Notes: generated by a model from the letters alone, not told the origin. Shown: positions 1 to 9,423, counted from the stretch's first letter. The stretch is DNA of 63,281 nucleotides from an uncultured Clostridium sp. (GCA_934755305.1 CAKVLD010000011.1:1-63281), one strand, 5' to 3'. Numbers and translations are program-made.

Positions 1-44
1 GTATAGTATAAATATATTATTAATTTGTAAAAAGGAGAATTAAA

Positions 45-1436
45 ATGATTTCAAGAGATGTTGCATCAAAGGTACTATCTAGATGTTTAATAACAGGTGG
101 TGATTTTGCAGAAATATTTGAAGAAGATTCAGTAACCAATTCTATCGGATTAATTGATAATAAGGTAGAGAATGCATTAGGGGGAAGAAGCTATGGAATT
201 GGCATAAGGATATTTAAAGGATTTAAAAGTGTATATGCATATACTAATAGCAATTCTTTAACTGCTTTACTTGATACTGCTCATAAAGCTGCTTTAGCTC
301 TTGGTGAGTTAAAGGAAGATAAGACAGTAGTATTAAATAATGATATGAAGTTTGATAATATTCATAATATAAAATATTTCCCAAATTCTATAGGATATGA
401 TAAAAAGACAAAAATAATGAAAGATGCTTATAAAAGTGCAAAAGAATATCATGAAGAAATAACTAAAGTTAATGTTTCTTATATAGATAAAGAACAAAAT
501 GTACTTATTGCTAATACAGAAGGTATATATGTAGAAGATAAAAGAGTTAGAACAAGACTTTCCATAAGTGCTATTGCTTCAAATGGAATAGAAAATCAAA
601 TTGTACATGAAGGACCAGGAGCACATAAAGGATTTGAGTTATTTGAAGAAATAGACCCGGCATACTATGGAAGAGAAGCTGCAAAGAGTGCATATACTAT
701 GTTACATGCTAAAAATTGTCCTGCAGGTAAGATGACAGTAGCGATTGATAATGGTTTTGGTGGTGTTATATTCCATGAAGCTTGTGGTCACTCTTTAGAA
801 GCTACTTCTGTTGCAAAAGGTAATTCAACATTCTGTGGTAAGTTAGGTGAGCAAATAGCATCTACAAAGGTTACAGCTATAGATGATGGAACTATACCAA
901 ATTATTGGGGATCAATAAATATTGATGATGAAGGTACTCCGGCCCAAAAGAATGTATTAATAGAAAATGGTATATTAAAATCTTATATGGTTGATAAATT
1001 AAACGGACGTAGAATGGGTATGAAGCCTACAGGAAATTCACGTAGACAAAGTTATAAGTTTGCTCCAACTTCAAGAATGACAAATACTTATATTGCAAAT
1101 GGTGATGATACTCCAGAAGAGATAATTAAGTCAATATCAGAAGGATTATATGCTAAAAAGTTAGGTGGAGGATCTGTAAATCCTATAACTGGAGAATTTA
1201 ATTTTGCAGTTCAAGAAGGTTACTTAGTTAAGAATGGGGAAATTCAAGAACCTGTTAGAGGTGCAAGTTTAATTGGAAAAGGTAATGAAATATTAATGAA
1301 TATTGATATGGTTGGTAATAATATGTCTCAAGCACAAGGTATGTGTGGATCATCATCAGGAAGTATACCAGTTAATGTAGGTCAACCCATGTTAAGAGTA
1401 AAAGAGATAACTGTTGGTGGAAGAGTGGAGGAATAA
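45..1436 (+). CDS. tldD: TldD family metalloprotease subunit
   Basis: The protein has 463 residues, the usual length for TldD. The zinc motif HEACGH is at about residues 244-249 (HExxxH class), and the C-terminal half carries the Gly-rich stretches of the TldD/PmbA family. TldD pairs with TldE to form a cytoplasmic protease that trims unfolded or modified peptides (known for the family in E. coli and archaea). The partner gene follows after three bases, which supports a heterodimer. The ATG has an AAAAGGAG site at ideal spacing. No peptide substrate or modified-peptide cluster lies beside it, so a general peptide-processing role is more likely than a dedicated one. Confidence 0.93.
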   Translation: MISRDVASKVLSRCLITGGDFAEIFEEDSVTNSIGLIDNKVENALGGRSYGIGIRIFKGFKSVYAYTNSNSLTALLDTAHKAALALGELKEDKTVVLNNDMKFDNIHNIKYFPNSIGYDKKTKIMKDAYKSAKEYHEEITKVNVSYIDKEQNVLIANTEGIYVEDKRVRTRLSISAIASNGIENQIVHEGPGAHKGFELFEEIDPAYYGREAAKSAYTMLHAKNCPAGKMTVAIDNGFGGVIFHEACGHSLEATSVAKGNSTFCGKLGEQIASTKVTAIDDGTIPNYWGSINIDDEGTPAQKNVLIENGILKSYMVDKLNGRRMGMKPTGNSRRQSYKFAPTSRMTNTYIANGDDTPEEIIKSISEGLYAKKLGGGSVNPITGEFNFAVQEGYLVKNGEIQEPVRGASLIGKGNEILMNIDMVGNNMSQAQGMCGSSSGSIPVNVGQPMLRVKEITVGGRVEE

Positions 1437-1439
1437 TTA

Positions 1440-2783
1440 ATGGAATTTAAAGAGTTTAGAAATAAATTATTTGATAAAGCTAAAAGAGAAGGATTTTCTG
1501 AATGTGAAGTATATTATGTAGATAAAGAAAGTCTTAAAGTGTCTGTATATGAAGGAGAAGTTGAGAGATATAATTTGAATAATACATTTGGATTATCTTT
1601 TAGAGGAAAGTTTAACGAAAAGATGGGCTACTCTTTTACAGAAATATTAGATGAAGATTCAATTGATATGCTTATAAATAACGCTAAATCAGCAGCTTTA
1701 GCTATAGAAAATACAGATGTTCAATTTATATATGAAGGAGATAAAGAATATGCTGAAGTTATCTCTTATTCTGATAAATTAGAAAGTGTAAAAGCAGAAG
1801 ACTTAATAAATATATCTTTAGATTTAGAAAAGCAAGTTAGAGCTTGCTCTGATAAAGTGTGCAATATTCAAGGATGTACAGTAAGCTATAGTAATTCAAG
1901 TTATGGAATATATAACACTAAAGGATTAGAGTTAAGTAATAAAACTAACTTACTTATGGCATATGTAGTTCCTGTAGTTAAAGAAGGAGAAGAAATGTAT
2001 AATGCTGTTGGATATGAAATAGCAAATTCTCTTGAAGAAATTGATATTAAAAAGATTGCTAAAAAAGGTGTAGATGATGCTTTAGCAATGATTGGTGGAA
2101 AGACAATAGCTTCTGGTGTATATAAAACTATAATATATAATGAAACTATGTCATCTTTACTAGATACTTTTAGTAACATATTTAGTGCAGATGCAGCTCA
2201 AAAAGGTTTATCTTTATTAAGAGATAAAGAAGGAGAAATGATAGCATCTGATGTTGTAACAATTATTGATAATCCACATTTGAAAGATGGGTTAGCATCA
2301 ACTCCTTTTGATGATGAAGGTGTTGCAACATATGAAAAAGAAGTTGTATCTAATGGTAAGTTTATGACTTTCCTTCATAATTTAAAAACAGCTAATAAGG
2401 CTGGAGTTAAAACAACAGGTAATGGATTTAAAGCTTCTTATACATCAACAGTAAGTATAGAACCTACTAACTTTTATATAAAAAAGGGAAGTAATGATTT
2501 AGATACTCTTATGAAAAAGGTTGGTAATGGGCTATTAATTACAGATCTTGCAGGATTACATTCTGGTGCAAATGCTGTTACTGGGGATTTTTCATTAGCA
2601 GCAAAGGGATTCTTAATAGAAAACGGAAAGAAGTCTTTTCCTGTAGAACAAATAACTGTTTCAGGAAATTACTTTGAATTATTAAAATCTATTGAAGAAG
2701 TAGGAAGTGATTTAACATTTCCAATGAGTTCAATAGGTTCACCATCTGTTATAGTTAAAGGTTTATCTATAGCAGGTAAATAA
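1440..2783 (+). CDS. tldE: TldE/PmbA family protease subunit
   Basis: This 447-residue protein is a paralogue of the preceding gene product but has no HExxxH motif, as expected for the non-catalytic partner TldE (PmbA). It would complete the active-site chamber of the TldD/E heterodimer. The ATG lies three bases after the tldD stop with GGAGG inside the end of tldD, so the two genes are translationally coupled. A strong bidirectional terminator ends the operon. Confidence 0.92.
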   Translation: MEFKEFRNKLFDKAKREGFSECEVYYVDKESLKVSVYEGEVERYNLNNTFGLSFRGKFNEKMGYSFTEILDEDSIDMLINNAKSAALAIENTDVQFIYEGDKEYAEVISYSDKLESVKAEDLINISLDLEKQVRACSDKVCNIQGCTVSYSNSSYGIYNTKGLELSNKTNLLMAYVVPVVKEGEEMYNAVGYEIANSLEEIDIKKIAKKGVDDALAMIGGKTIASGVYKTIIYNETMSSLLDTFSNIFSADAAQKGLSLLRDKEGEMIASDVVTIIDNPHLKDGLASTPFDDEGVATYEKEVVSNGKFMTFLHNLKTANKAGVKTTGNGFKASYTSTVSIEPTNFYIKKGSNDLDTLMKKVGNGLLITDLAGLHSGANAVTGDFSLAAKGFLIENGKKSFPVEQITVSGNYFELLKSIEEVGSDLTFPMSSIGSPSVIVKGLSIAGK

Positions 2784-2814
2784 GATTTAATTTATACAAT
2801 CTAGAAGAAATATA

Positions 2815-2854
2815 TAAAAAAACGAGAATTCATACCTTAGAATTCTCGTTTTTT
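2815..2854. terminator. Bidirectional Rho-independent terminator
   Basis: Perfect arms CGAGAATTC / GAATTCTCG are flanked by A-run and T-run, so the hairpin works on both strands. It lies between the convergent tldE and ltaS-like genes. Confidence 0.9.
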
Positions 2855-2873
2855 AAAATTGAAAAAAATTAAA

Positions 2874-4736
2874 TTATTTAGTATTAAAATAATCTCCTCT
2901 AATCATTGAATCAGATAACTGTAATATACCACCTAATTGGATTTTATCTTCATCTGATAAATTAGTACCTTTAATATCACCATTTGTTATCACAGCATAA
3001 CTTCTATTAGTATTTAAAAGATTTCTACCAAGAGCAGTATTTTCATATTTATTACTATCAACACCTAATAAGTAAAGCATTGTAGGCATTATATCTATTT
3101 GTCCACCAATTGTATCAAAAGTTTTTCCTTCGGTAATACTCTTATCATAAATTATAAATGGAACTCTAGGTTCACCATCATCAAGATACCAATCTTCTTT
3201 AGTAGATAAAGCTTGGATACTACTGTTGTAATATTTATGAACACCTGTATGGTCTCCTGTGATTATTATAGTAGTATTATCTAATATACCTTCTTTATCT
3301 AAAAGTTCTAAGAAGTGTCCTATTTGAGCATCTGTATAATGAACACTTTCGAAATATCCACCAAGTTCACTATTATTAAGTTCAGAGTCTAAAGATAATT
3401 TTCTTAATTCATCTGGTAGATCAAATGGACCATGGTTTGTTAATGTAATTGTATGAGCAAAGAATGGAGTAGATAATTCTTTTAGCTTAGGTACTACTTG
3501 CTCAAAATAACTCTTATCGCTAATTCCCATACCTATTTGTTCATTTACATCAAATGAGAAGTAATCAATAAAGTTTTCAAATCCTATTCCACCTTTTAGC
3601 GCATTTGCATAGTTCCAGAATGAACCTTTATCAGGATGAATAGATATAGATTCATATCCTTCAGTTTTAAGAATTTTAGGTAGAGAATTATAATTTGTAT
3701 TAGGATATCTAAAGAATGTTCCCCCTCTCCTTAAAGGAAGCATTGAAGTATTTATCATAAGGTCACAGTCAGAGCTTGTTCCTTCATTAACCTGTTCATA
3801 TATGTTAGGGAAGTAATAGCTTTGCTCTAATAGTTTATCTAAGTTTGGAGTTATCTTTTGTCCATTAATTTCTTTACCTAAAATAAAGCTTTCAAGAGAT
3901 TCAACTTGAATTACAATTAAGTTCTTGTCTTTAGAAATTCCTGCATATTCATTATCAGGTAAGTCTTCATTTTTCCAACTATAGTAACTATCAATAGCGG
4001 CTTTCTCATCTTCAGTAACTGTATAAGGCTGAGAATTTACATATACATCATGAATATCAAATATATGATATCCTACAGAACTGAAGTATTTACATGTATT
4101 TGTAGGATCGTAATCATCAAATAAATATGCATTAGTAACATCTTCGTTATTTAAAACATTAAGATTAAAAGGTACATATCCTATATACATAATAGAAAGT
4201 ATAAGAGTAATTATAAAAGTTTTAATTGCTCGTTTACCATCTTTTTTATATGTATTCCTTGTAAGAAATACATAGATGGCTAATATTATAAAATCAAAGA
4301 AAAATAGAATATCATATCCACTTAGCATGGACATTATACTTCCACCTAAATTATCTAAGTTAGCTGTTTGTGTTAGTATCATTACAGAAGGCACTGTTAA
4401 GAAACCTCTGAAGTACATAACATCAAGTAAAATAAGTGCTGTTAAAAATATATCTATAACGAAAAGATATATTACACGGCCTTTACCTTTAAATAATAAT
4501 GAAAAGCTAAAGAATATTAATGTAAATGCTAAGTAATACTTTAAAAAGTATCTTGAATTAGCATATCCAGTAGAAAAATCAAGAGTATAAGGATCTTGAT
4601 TTTGTATAAATCCTTGAAGTAAGATATTTTTAAATATTATACCTATAAGAGGAATAATAAATAAACCGATTTTTATGTATGTATCTTTATCTAAGGATTT
4701 AAAATAATCTTTTATATTATTTATTATTTTGTTCAT
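2874..4736 (-). CDS. ltaS: LTA synthase family phosphoglycerol transferase
   Basis: A 620-residue membrane sulfatase-fold enzyme. About five transmembrane helices fill the first 200 residues, followed by an extracellular alkaline-phosphatase-superfamily domain. Visible motifs are VIQVESLESF (metal-binding Glu), EGTSSD with the candidate catalytic Thr, HPDKGSFWN, and GDHTGVH near the end. Such enzymes transfer glycerol phosphate from phosphatidylglycerol to build lipoteichoic-acid-like polymers outside the membrane. I chose the start at 4736 because GAGGTG lies just upstream; an in-frame extension of 20 residues to 4796 has no good site. The gene is monocistronic. Clostridia often hold several paralogues, so the exact polymer is not settled. 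Confidence 0.9.
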   Translation of the reverse strand: MNKIINNIKDYFKSLDKDTYIKIGLFIIPLIGIIFKNILLQGFIQNQDPYTLDFSTGYANSRYFLKYYLAFTLIFFSFSLLFKGKGRVIYLFVIDIFLTALILLDVMYFRGFLTVPSVMILTQTANLDNLGGSIMSMLSGYDILFFFDFIILAIYVFLTRNTYKKDGKRAIKTFIITLILSIMYIGYVPFNLNVLNNEDVTNAYLFDDYDPTNTCKYFSSVGYHIFDIHDVYVNSQPYTVTEDEKAAIDSYYSWKNEDLPDNEYAGISKDKNLIVIQVESLESFILGKEINGQKITPNLDKLLEQSYYFPNIYEQVNEGTSSDCDLMINTSMLPLRRGGTFFRYPNTNYNSLPKILKTEGYESISIHPDKGSFWNYANALKGGIGFENFIDYFSFDVNEQIGMGISDKSYFEQVVPKLKELSTPFFAHTITLTNHGPFDLPDELRKLSLDSELNNSELGGYFESVHYTDAQIGHFLELLDKEGILDNTTIIITGDHTGVHKYYNSSIQALSTKEDWYLDDGEPRVPFIIYDKSITEGKTFDTIGGQIDIMPTMLYLLGVDSNKYENTALGRNLLNTNRSYAVITNGDIKGTNLSDEDKIQLGGILQLSDSMIRGDYFNTK

Positions 4737-4878
4737 GATACACCTCTTTCTAATTAAGTCTGTATAAATTATAATACAATTGAGAATAACCTTCAAATGA
4801 ATAATGAAAGCTTAATTATATAGTAATTATTATAAATTTATTGAATAAAAAACATAAACATGTAATTAAAGAGAATTA

Positions 4879-4983
4879 TGATATAATTTAATGAAAAGGT
4901 ACTAAGATGTAATAAATATATTACTGTAGAAGAAGGGAGGAAAAGTCAAAGCTAACTATAAAGTTTTGGCCTAAATCATCTAT
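4879..4983 (+). promoter_or_regulatory. Extended -10 promoter and structured leader
   Basis: TGATATAAT (4879-4887) is an extended -10 element, giving a leader of about 90 bases before the ATG at 4984. The leader holds a perfect hairpin GTAATA-AATA-TATTAC (4909-4924), a GGGAGGA about 45 bases before the start codon, and a second stem of GCTAA with TTGGC. AGATG near the start of the leader can pair with CATCT next to the ATG, closing the structure. No ribosome site sits directly before the ATG. It may be a cis-regulatory RNA but matches no class I recognise. Confidence 0.4.
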
Positions 4984-5940
4984 ATGAAAGAATATGATTT
5001 AATTGTAGTAGGCGGAGGTATTAGTGGAATTACTGCTACTTTGGCTGCTTTAGATAATGGTATAAAGAATGTTTTAATATTAGAAAGAGAAGAAATATTA
5101 GGTGGAGTTATTAATCAATGCCTTCATGTTGGATTTGGAAAAGAATTATTAAAAGCAAATTTAGCAGGACCTGAATATATAAACTTTTTTGTAAATAGAT
5201 TAAAAGAATATGATGTAGATATAAAGCTTGGGGCAACTGTATTAAATATTGATAGTAACAAGGTAGTAACTTATGTATCCCCTGATGATGGAGTTGTTAA
5301 AATACAAGGAAAAGCTATAATCTTAGCTATGGGTTGCAGAGAAAAGTATACGGGTAATATAGATATACCAACTGATAAATTTACAGGAATTTATACAGTA
5401 GGTAATGCTCATAGAACTATAACTACAGAAGGATATATGCCGGGGAAAAGGCCAGTTATAGTAGCTAATAGCAAGTGGGGATGTATAGTTGCAAAAAGAT
5501 TTACTATTGAAGGGGCAAAGGTTGAGGCTTTAATAATAGAAGAAACAGAAGATTTTTCTTATAATGAAGATATAAAAAATATTTTAGAGGATTTTGGTAT
5601 ACCTATATTGATAAATACAAAAGTAATAGGAGCAATAGGTAAAGAAAGAATAGAAAAAGTAAATGTAATGAATACAGAAACAGAAGAAGTATTTAGTATA
5701 GAATGTGATTCTTTAATATTATCAGTAGGATATTTTCCAGAAAAAGATATATTAAAGGGACTTAATATATCTTTTGATGAAGAAACAAAAGGAATACAAG
5801 TAACTAATCATGAAACATCAGTTAAAGGAATATTTGCTTGTGGAAATATAATTTATGGTGTAAATGCATTAAATAAAAAAGGTGTAAATGGAATAGCAGC
5901 AGGTAGTGCAGCTTCAAATTATATAAAAAGTAGTTTATAA
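4984..5940 (+). CDS. FAD-dependent NAD(P)-type oxidoreductase
   Basis: A 318-residue flavoprotein with the N-terminal dinucleotide fold VGGGISG, an Ala/Gly-rich second nucleotide site and the C-terminal motif GIFACGN typical of pyridine-nucleotide disulfide oxidoreductase relatives. It resembles the small NAD/FAD oxidoreductase often found with glycerol-3-phosphate dehydrogenase genes in clostridial glp operons. Here it stands alone, without the DUF1667 partner, so the electron donor and acceptor are unknown. No disulfide CxxxxC is visible. The N-terminus fits the family, although there is no adjacent ribosome site. The gene overlaps the convergent GDSL gene by six bases. Confidence 0.8.
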   Translation: MKEYDLIVVGGGISGITATLAALDNGIKNVLILEREEILGGVINQCLHVGFGKELLKANLAGPEYINFFVNRLKEYDVDIKLGATVLNIDSNKVVTYVSPDDGVVKIQGKAIILAMGCREKYTGNIDIPTDKFTGIYTVGNAHRTITTEGYMPGKRPVIVANSKWGCIVAKRFTIEGAKVEALIIEETEDFSYNEDIKNILEDFGIPILINTKVIGAIGKERIEKVNVMNTETEEVFSIECDSLILSVGYFPEKDILKGLNISFDEETKGIQVTNHETSVKGIFACGNIIYGVNALNKKGVNGIAAGSAASNYIKSSL

Positions 5941-6498
5941 TTTGAGAACTCTTAATATTTCTTCTAGGATAAGATTATTTCCTAGGGAATTAAGGTGAAT
6001 CCCATCTAAAAATATTGATTTATCTAAATTATTTTTTGTAAGTGTATATAAATCTATATATGTTATAGAATATTTTTCACAAAGTTTTATTAATTGATCT
6101 TTTAATAATGGTAGATGTTCTGAACAATAGGCATATAAGGAAGATGGCATAAAAAGTTTTTGTGCCATTTTTTCAATTATACAAGGAGGAATTCCTATAA
6201 GTATAATACTGTCTAATGAATCTTTTATCATTAGTTCAATGTTACCAACTATACTAGATACTGAACGTCCACATAATAAATCATTTGTTCCTCCCATGAT
6301 AAATGTATATTGTGGATTTAATGAAGTAACATCTTTATAAAATCTAGAAAGCATAGAAGGAGTAGTGTCCCCATTTACTCCTTTGTTTATTAATTCAACA
6401 GAGAGTGTATTAGAAAGCATACTTGCCCAAGAATCTTTTTTTGAAACTCCATATCCAAATGTAAGACTATCTCCCATTAATACAAATTTAGGTTTCAA
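5935..6498 (-). CDS. SGNH/GDSL hydrolase
   Basis: A 187-residue cytoplasmic esterase-fold protein with the block I motif MGDSLTFGYG (nucleophile Ser), block III GGTND, and block V DGIHLN (catalytic Asp-His). No signal peptide is seen. The start is TTG with AGGAGGG seven bases upstream. It lies 12 bases downstream of the RusA-like gene and is probably cotranscribed with it. Lysophospholipase, acyl-thioesterase or deacetylase activity are all possible, and the sequence does not decide between them. Confidence 0.85.
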   Translation of the reverse strand: MKPKFVLMGDSLTFGYGVSKKDSWASMLSNTLSVELINKGVNGDTTPSMLSRFYKDVTSLNPQYTFIMGGTNDLLCGRSVSSIVGNIELMIKDSLDSIILIGIPPCIIEKMAQKLFMPSSLYAYCSEHLPLLKDQLIKLCEKYSITYIDLYTLTKNNLDKSIFLDGIHLNSLGNNLILEEILRVLKL

Positions 6499-6510
6499 TA
6501 TTAATCCCTC

Positions 6511-7137
6511 CTAGTATAAGTTTTTTAAACATTTTTTACAGATTATAGTTTTACCTTTGTTAGCGGTAATAAAGTTATCATTAGATATTGGCTTGTTACA
6601 AATAGAACATGTCTTTAAAGATGAATTACCAGTATCAATACTTTTTTCTTTTATCTTTTTTAAGGAAGTAATATTTTTCTTTATTGGGGAATAAAGAATT
6701 TTTTCTCTAGGTGTATCTAATTTTGTTACAGAATATGAAAGGGAATATTCACTTTCACCAAATAGTTCTAATTCAAATCTAGGGTTTGCTTTATCGTAAA
6801 ATTCTTCAACAATTATATTTTTTACCTGAGCGTCATTAACTATTAAGCCACTTTTTTCGATACCGTCAAAGATACTTTTAGTTATGTTTATTGTATCTGG
6901 ATGTCTTTTTTCACTTTTATAATAAACTTTTAGAATTGCAGTTAAACTTTCTTCTAAAACAACATCAGGATTTTGTGATCTAGCTACATAGGCAATTTCT
7001 TGTTCATATAGTGCATATCTATCATGATATTGCCCAGAGTTTGAAGGTAGTATCGCTCTACCATTACTATTATGTAATTTAAAGTTTGATTTTGTTATAG
7101 GTGAACCTAGAACAATAACTTTAGCGTATGATGTCAT
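6511..7137 (-). CDS. RusA-like nuclease-fold protein with zinc ribbon
   Basis: This 208-residue protein resembles the RusA Holliday-junction resolvase family: a central segment RHPDTINITKSIFDGIEK followed by IVNDAQVK. Aligned by eye to E. coli RusA, the acidic residue at the D70 position (D81), the K76 position (K87) and the D91 position (D102) are kept, but the D72 position is Ile83. The C-terminus adds two CxxC pairs (residues 177/180 and 200/203), probably a zinc ribbon. RusA is normally phage-borne; here it is in housekeeping DNA next to tsaD with no phage genes. It may have lost or changed its cleavage activity. The ATG has AGGAGG 11 bases upstream. Confidence 0.65.
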   Translation of the reverse strand: MTSYAKVIVLGSPITKSNFKLHNSNGRAILPSNSGQYHDRYALYEQEIAYVARSQNPDVVLEESLTAILKVYYKSEKRHPDTINITKSIFDGIEKSGLIVNDAQVKNIIVEEFYDKANPRFELELFGESEYSLSYSVTKLDTPREKILYSPIKKNITSLKKIKEKSIDTGNSSLKTCSICNKPISNDNFITANKGKTIICKKCLKNLY

Positions 7138-7268
7138 TTAAATTAAATCCTCCTATATTTATCATCTTTTAGTCAATAATAAAAATAATATAATAAATAT
7201 TATTTATAAAAAATTAAGAATCTATTTTAAAATATACTCTATAATTAAATTAAGTACAAGATAATGAA

Positions 7269-7297
7269 TTGATATAGATTAAGTTATAAAGTATAAT
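7269..7297 (+). promoter_or_regulatory. Sigma-A promoter of tsaD
   Basis: TTGATA (7269-7274), a 17-base spacer and TATAAT (7292-7297) lie about 40 bases before tsaD. Confidence 0.7.
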
Positions 7298-7337
7298 ACT
7301 TATTAGTTTAAAATAGGAAAAACGAGGGATAGATATT

Positions 7338-8357
7338 ATGGAAAGAAAAACAATATTAGCTATAGAATCTAGTTGCGATGAAACATCAGCCGCAGTAGTA
7401 GTAAACGGAAGAGAAGTTTTATCAAATGTAATTGCAACACAAATAGATACACATAAAAAATTTGGTGGAGTAGTTCCTGAAGTAGCATCAAGAATGCATA
7501 TAGAAGCAGTAGATTCGGTTGTTAAGAGAGCTTTAGAAGAAGCAAATGTAACTTTAGATGATATCGATGCAATAGGAGTAACTTATGGTCCTGGGTTAGT
7601 TGGGGCTTTATTGGTAGGATTACAATATGCAAAGGGGTTAGCTTTTGCAGCTAAGAAGCCTTTAATAGGTGTAAATCATATAGAAGGTCATATATGTGCA
7701 AATTATATTGAGCATAAAGAATTAAAACCACCTTTTGTATCTTTAGTAGTATCTGGAGGTCATACTTTTATAGTACATGTAAAAGATTATGGCACATTTG
7801 AAGTATTAGGTCAAACTAGGGATGATGCAGCTGGAGAGGCATATGATAAAGTTGCTAGAGCAATTGGACTTGGATATCCAGGAGGACCTAAAATTGATAA
7901 ACTTGCAAAGGAAGGAGACCCAATGGCTTTAAGCTTTCCAAGAGCTAATTTTCATGAAGAAACATTAGATTTTTCTTTTAGTGGAGTAAAATCAGCTGTA
8001 TTAAATTATTTAAATAAGGCAAAAATGCAAAATATAGAAGTCAATAAAGCAGATGTTGCAGCATCATTTCAACATGCAGTAGTAGAGGTTTTAAAAGATA
8101 ATGTATTTTTAACTTGCACAAAGAAAAATTTAAATAAAATAGCTATAGCAGGAGGGGTTGCATCTAACTCAGCATTAAGAAATGCTCTTATAGAAGAAGG
8201 AAAGAAGAAAGGTATAGAAATATTATTTCCAGCTCCTGTTTTATGCACAGATAATGCAGCTATGATAGGATCAGCAGCATATTTTGAATTAATGAATGGA
8301 AAAAAATCAAATCTAGATTTGAATGCTAAGCCTAACTTAAAATTAGGAGAAAGATAG
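7338..8357 (+). CDS. tsaD: tRNA t6A37 threonylcarbamoyltransferase TsaD
   Basis: A 339-residue ASKHA-fold enzyme that transfers the threonylcarbamoyl group from TC-AMP to A37 of ANN-decoding tRNAs. Visible hallmarks are AIESSCDETSAA, the metal-binding HIEGHI, VSGGHT, FSFSGVKS and the C-terminal GGVASNS and CTDNAAM. Length and motifs are standard. TsaC/Sua5, which makes the TC-AMP substrate, is encoded at 44016-45068 in this window; tsaB and tsaE are not here. It lies upstream of the hydrolase-like gene in a probable operon. Confidence 0.97.
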   Translation: MERKTILAIESSCDETSAAVVVNGREVLSNVIATQIDTHKKFGGVVPEVASRMHIEAVDSVVKRALEEANVTLDDIDAIGVTYGPGLVGALLVGLQYAKGLAFAAKKPLIGVNHIEGHICANYIEHKELKPPFVSLVVSGGHTFIVHVKDYGTFEVLGQTRDDAAGEAYDKVARAIGLGYPGGPKIDKLAKEGDPMALSFPRANFHEETLDFSFSGVKSAVLNYLNKAKMQNIEVNKADVAASFQHAVVEVLKDNVFLTCTKKNLNKIAIAGGVASNSALRNALIEEGKKKGIEILFPAPVLCTDNAAMIGSAAYFELMNGKKSNLDLNAKPNLKLGER

Positions 8358-8366
8358 GTGAAATAA

Positions 8367-9380
8367 ATGGACCTTATACCAGAATCAAATGGCATAAAAA
8401 AAGTTCGGATGAAAAAGGAAATCACTAAAGTTCAAAGAATAAAGAGATTCTTTATTATAGTAGCAAGTATAGTGTTATTTGGAGTTTTTGTTCAGATTAT
8501 AAGTAATTTTATTGGTAATGAAACTGTAAGCTCAAGTTTATATTATGCTAAAATTGATAGTAAAAAGATTGAATATAAAACTGGTGGTAGTGGTGATTTT
8601 ACAGTGGTTTTTGACGGTGCTATAGGTAGTATATTGTATCAATGGTCAGATATTTGTGAGAAATTAGAAGAAGATTTAGGTGTTAAAACATTTGTATATA
8701 ATAGAAGGGGGTATGGATTTAGTGATTCTTCTAGTCTAGAAACTCCAGAAAAGCAAGCAGAAAATTTAAAAAAGCTTTTAAGAAAGGCAGGAGTATCTGG
8801 AAATTTAATATTAGTGGGAGAGGAATATGGAAGTTTAGTTAGTAGTAGCTTTATAAATTTATACCCTGAGTCAGTAAAAGGAATGGTCCTTATTAATCCA
8901 TATTCAGAAAAAGAATTACAAACTAAAGAATTTAAAAATGATATTAAATGGACATATTATAATAGTAAAGTTGCAAGGCTTGGAACTATGATTGGAGTTA
9001 CTATGTTATTAGATAAGCTTGATATGACTTATGAAGTAGAAAGTTTAGTAGATAAATTACCTAAAAGTATAGCTGAAGAGTATAGAGTAAAAAGAAATCA
9101 GAAGGGCTATAGACAGGCTATAAGTAATGAATTAGAAGTATTATATAATTATAATGGTAATAGTCAAAAAGATAATTTAGCTGAGAATATACCTTTATAT
9201 ATAATTTCTAAAAATGAAAATGAATCTTTAGTTAGCCTAGGAAAAGAAGATCTTACTACATTATATGTATCAGAATCAGAAAATAAGGTATTATCTTTAA
9301 GTAATGAAGATGCAGTAATAAATGCTATTACTAATGTAGTTAAGTCAGCTAGAAAGATAGAAAAAAAATTAAATGGATAA
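8367..9380 (+). CDS. Membrane-anchored alpha/beta-hydrolase-fold protein
   Basis: A 337-residue protein with one N-terminal transmembrane segment (about residues 28-48) and an extracytoplasmic alpha/beta-hydrolase-like domain. The oxyanion-side motif YNRRGYGFSD is well kept, but the nucleophile elbow reads GEEYG (151-155) where the family has GxSxG, so the Ser is replaced by Glu. No clear catalytic His is found near the C-terminus. It may therefore be a non-catalytic binding protein. The start overlaps the tsaD end region: AGGTG sits on the tsaD stop, so translation is coupled. Confidence 0.7.
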   Translation: MDLIPESNGIKKVRMKKEITKVQRIKRFFIIVASIVLFGVFVQIISNFIGNETVSSSLYYAKIDSKKIEYKTGGSGDFTVVFDGAIGSILYQWSDICEKLEEDLGVKTFVYNRRGYGFSDSSSLETPEKQAENLKKLLRKAGVSGNLILVGEEYGSLVSSSFINLYPESVKGMVLINPYSEKELQTKEFKNDIKWTYYNSKVARLGTMIGVTMLLDKLDMTYEVESLVDKLPKSIAEEYRVKRNQKGYRQAISNELEVLYNYNGNSQKDNLAENIPLYIISKNENESLVSLGKEDLTTLYVSESENKVLSLSNEDAVINAITNVVKSARKIEKKLNG

Positions 9381-9385
9381 ATTTA

Positions 9386-9423
9386 AGAAATTTCAATGTA
9401 TGACATATAGTTGTCAAATTTCT
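9386..9423. promoter_or_regulatory. Inverted repeat upstream of htrA
   Basis: The arms AGAAATTT (9386-9393) and AAATTTCT (9416-9423) enclose an inner pair GACA / TGTC around TATAGT. The element lies 50-90 bases before htrA, and TATACT follows at 9428-9433. There is no T-run, so it looks more like an operator or regulatory stem than a terminator. Confidence 0.4.

Noticed and set aside
4940..4983. c-di-GMP-I (GEMM) riboswitch before the FAD oxidoreductase
   Set aside because: Only the stretch TCAAAGCT...GGCCTAAA resembles the motif; the first stem with GAAA loop, the downstream stem and closing helix are missing.
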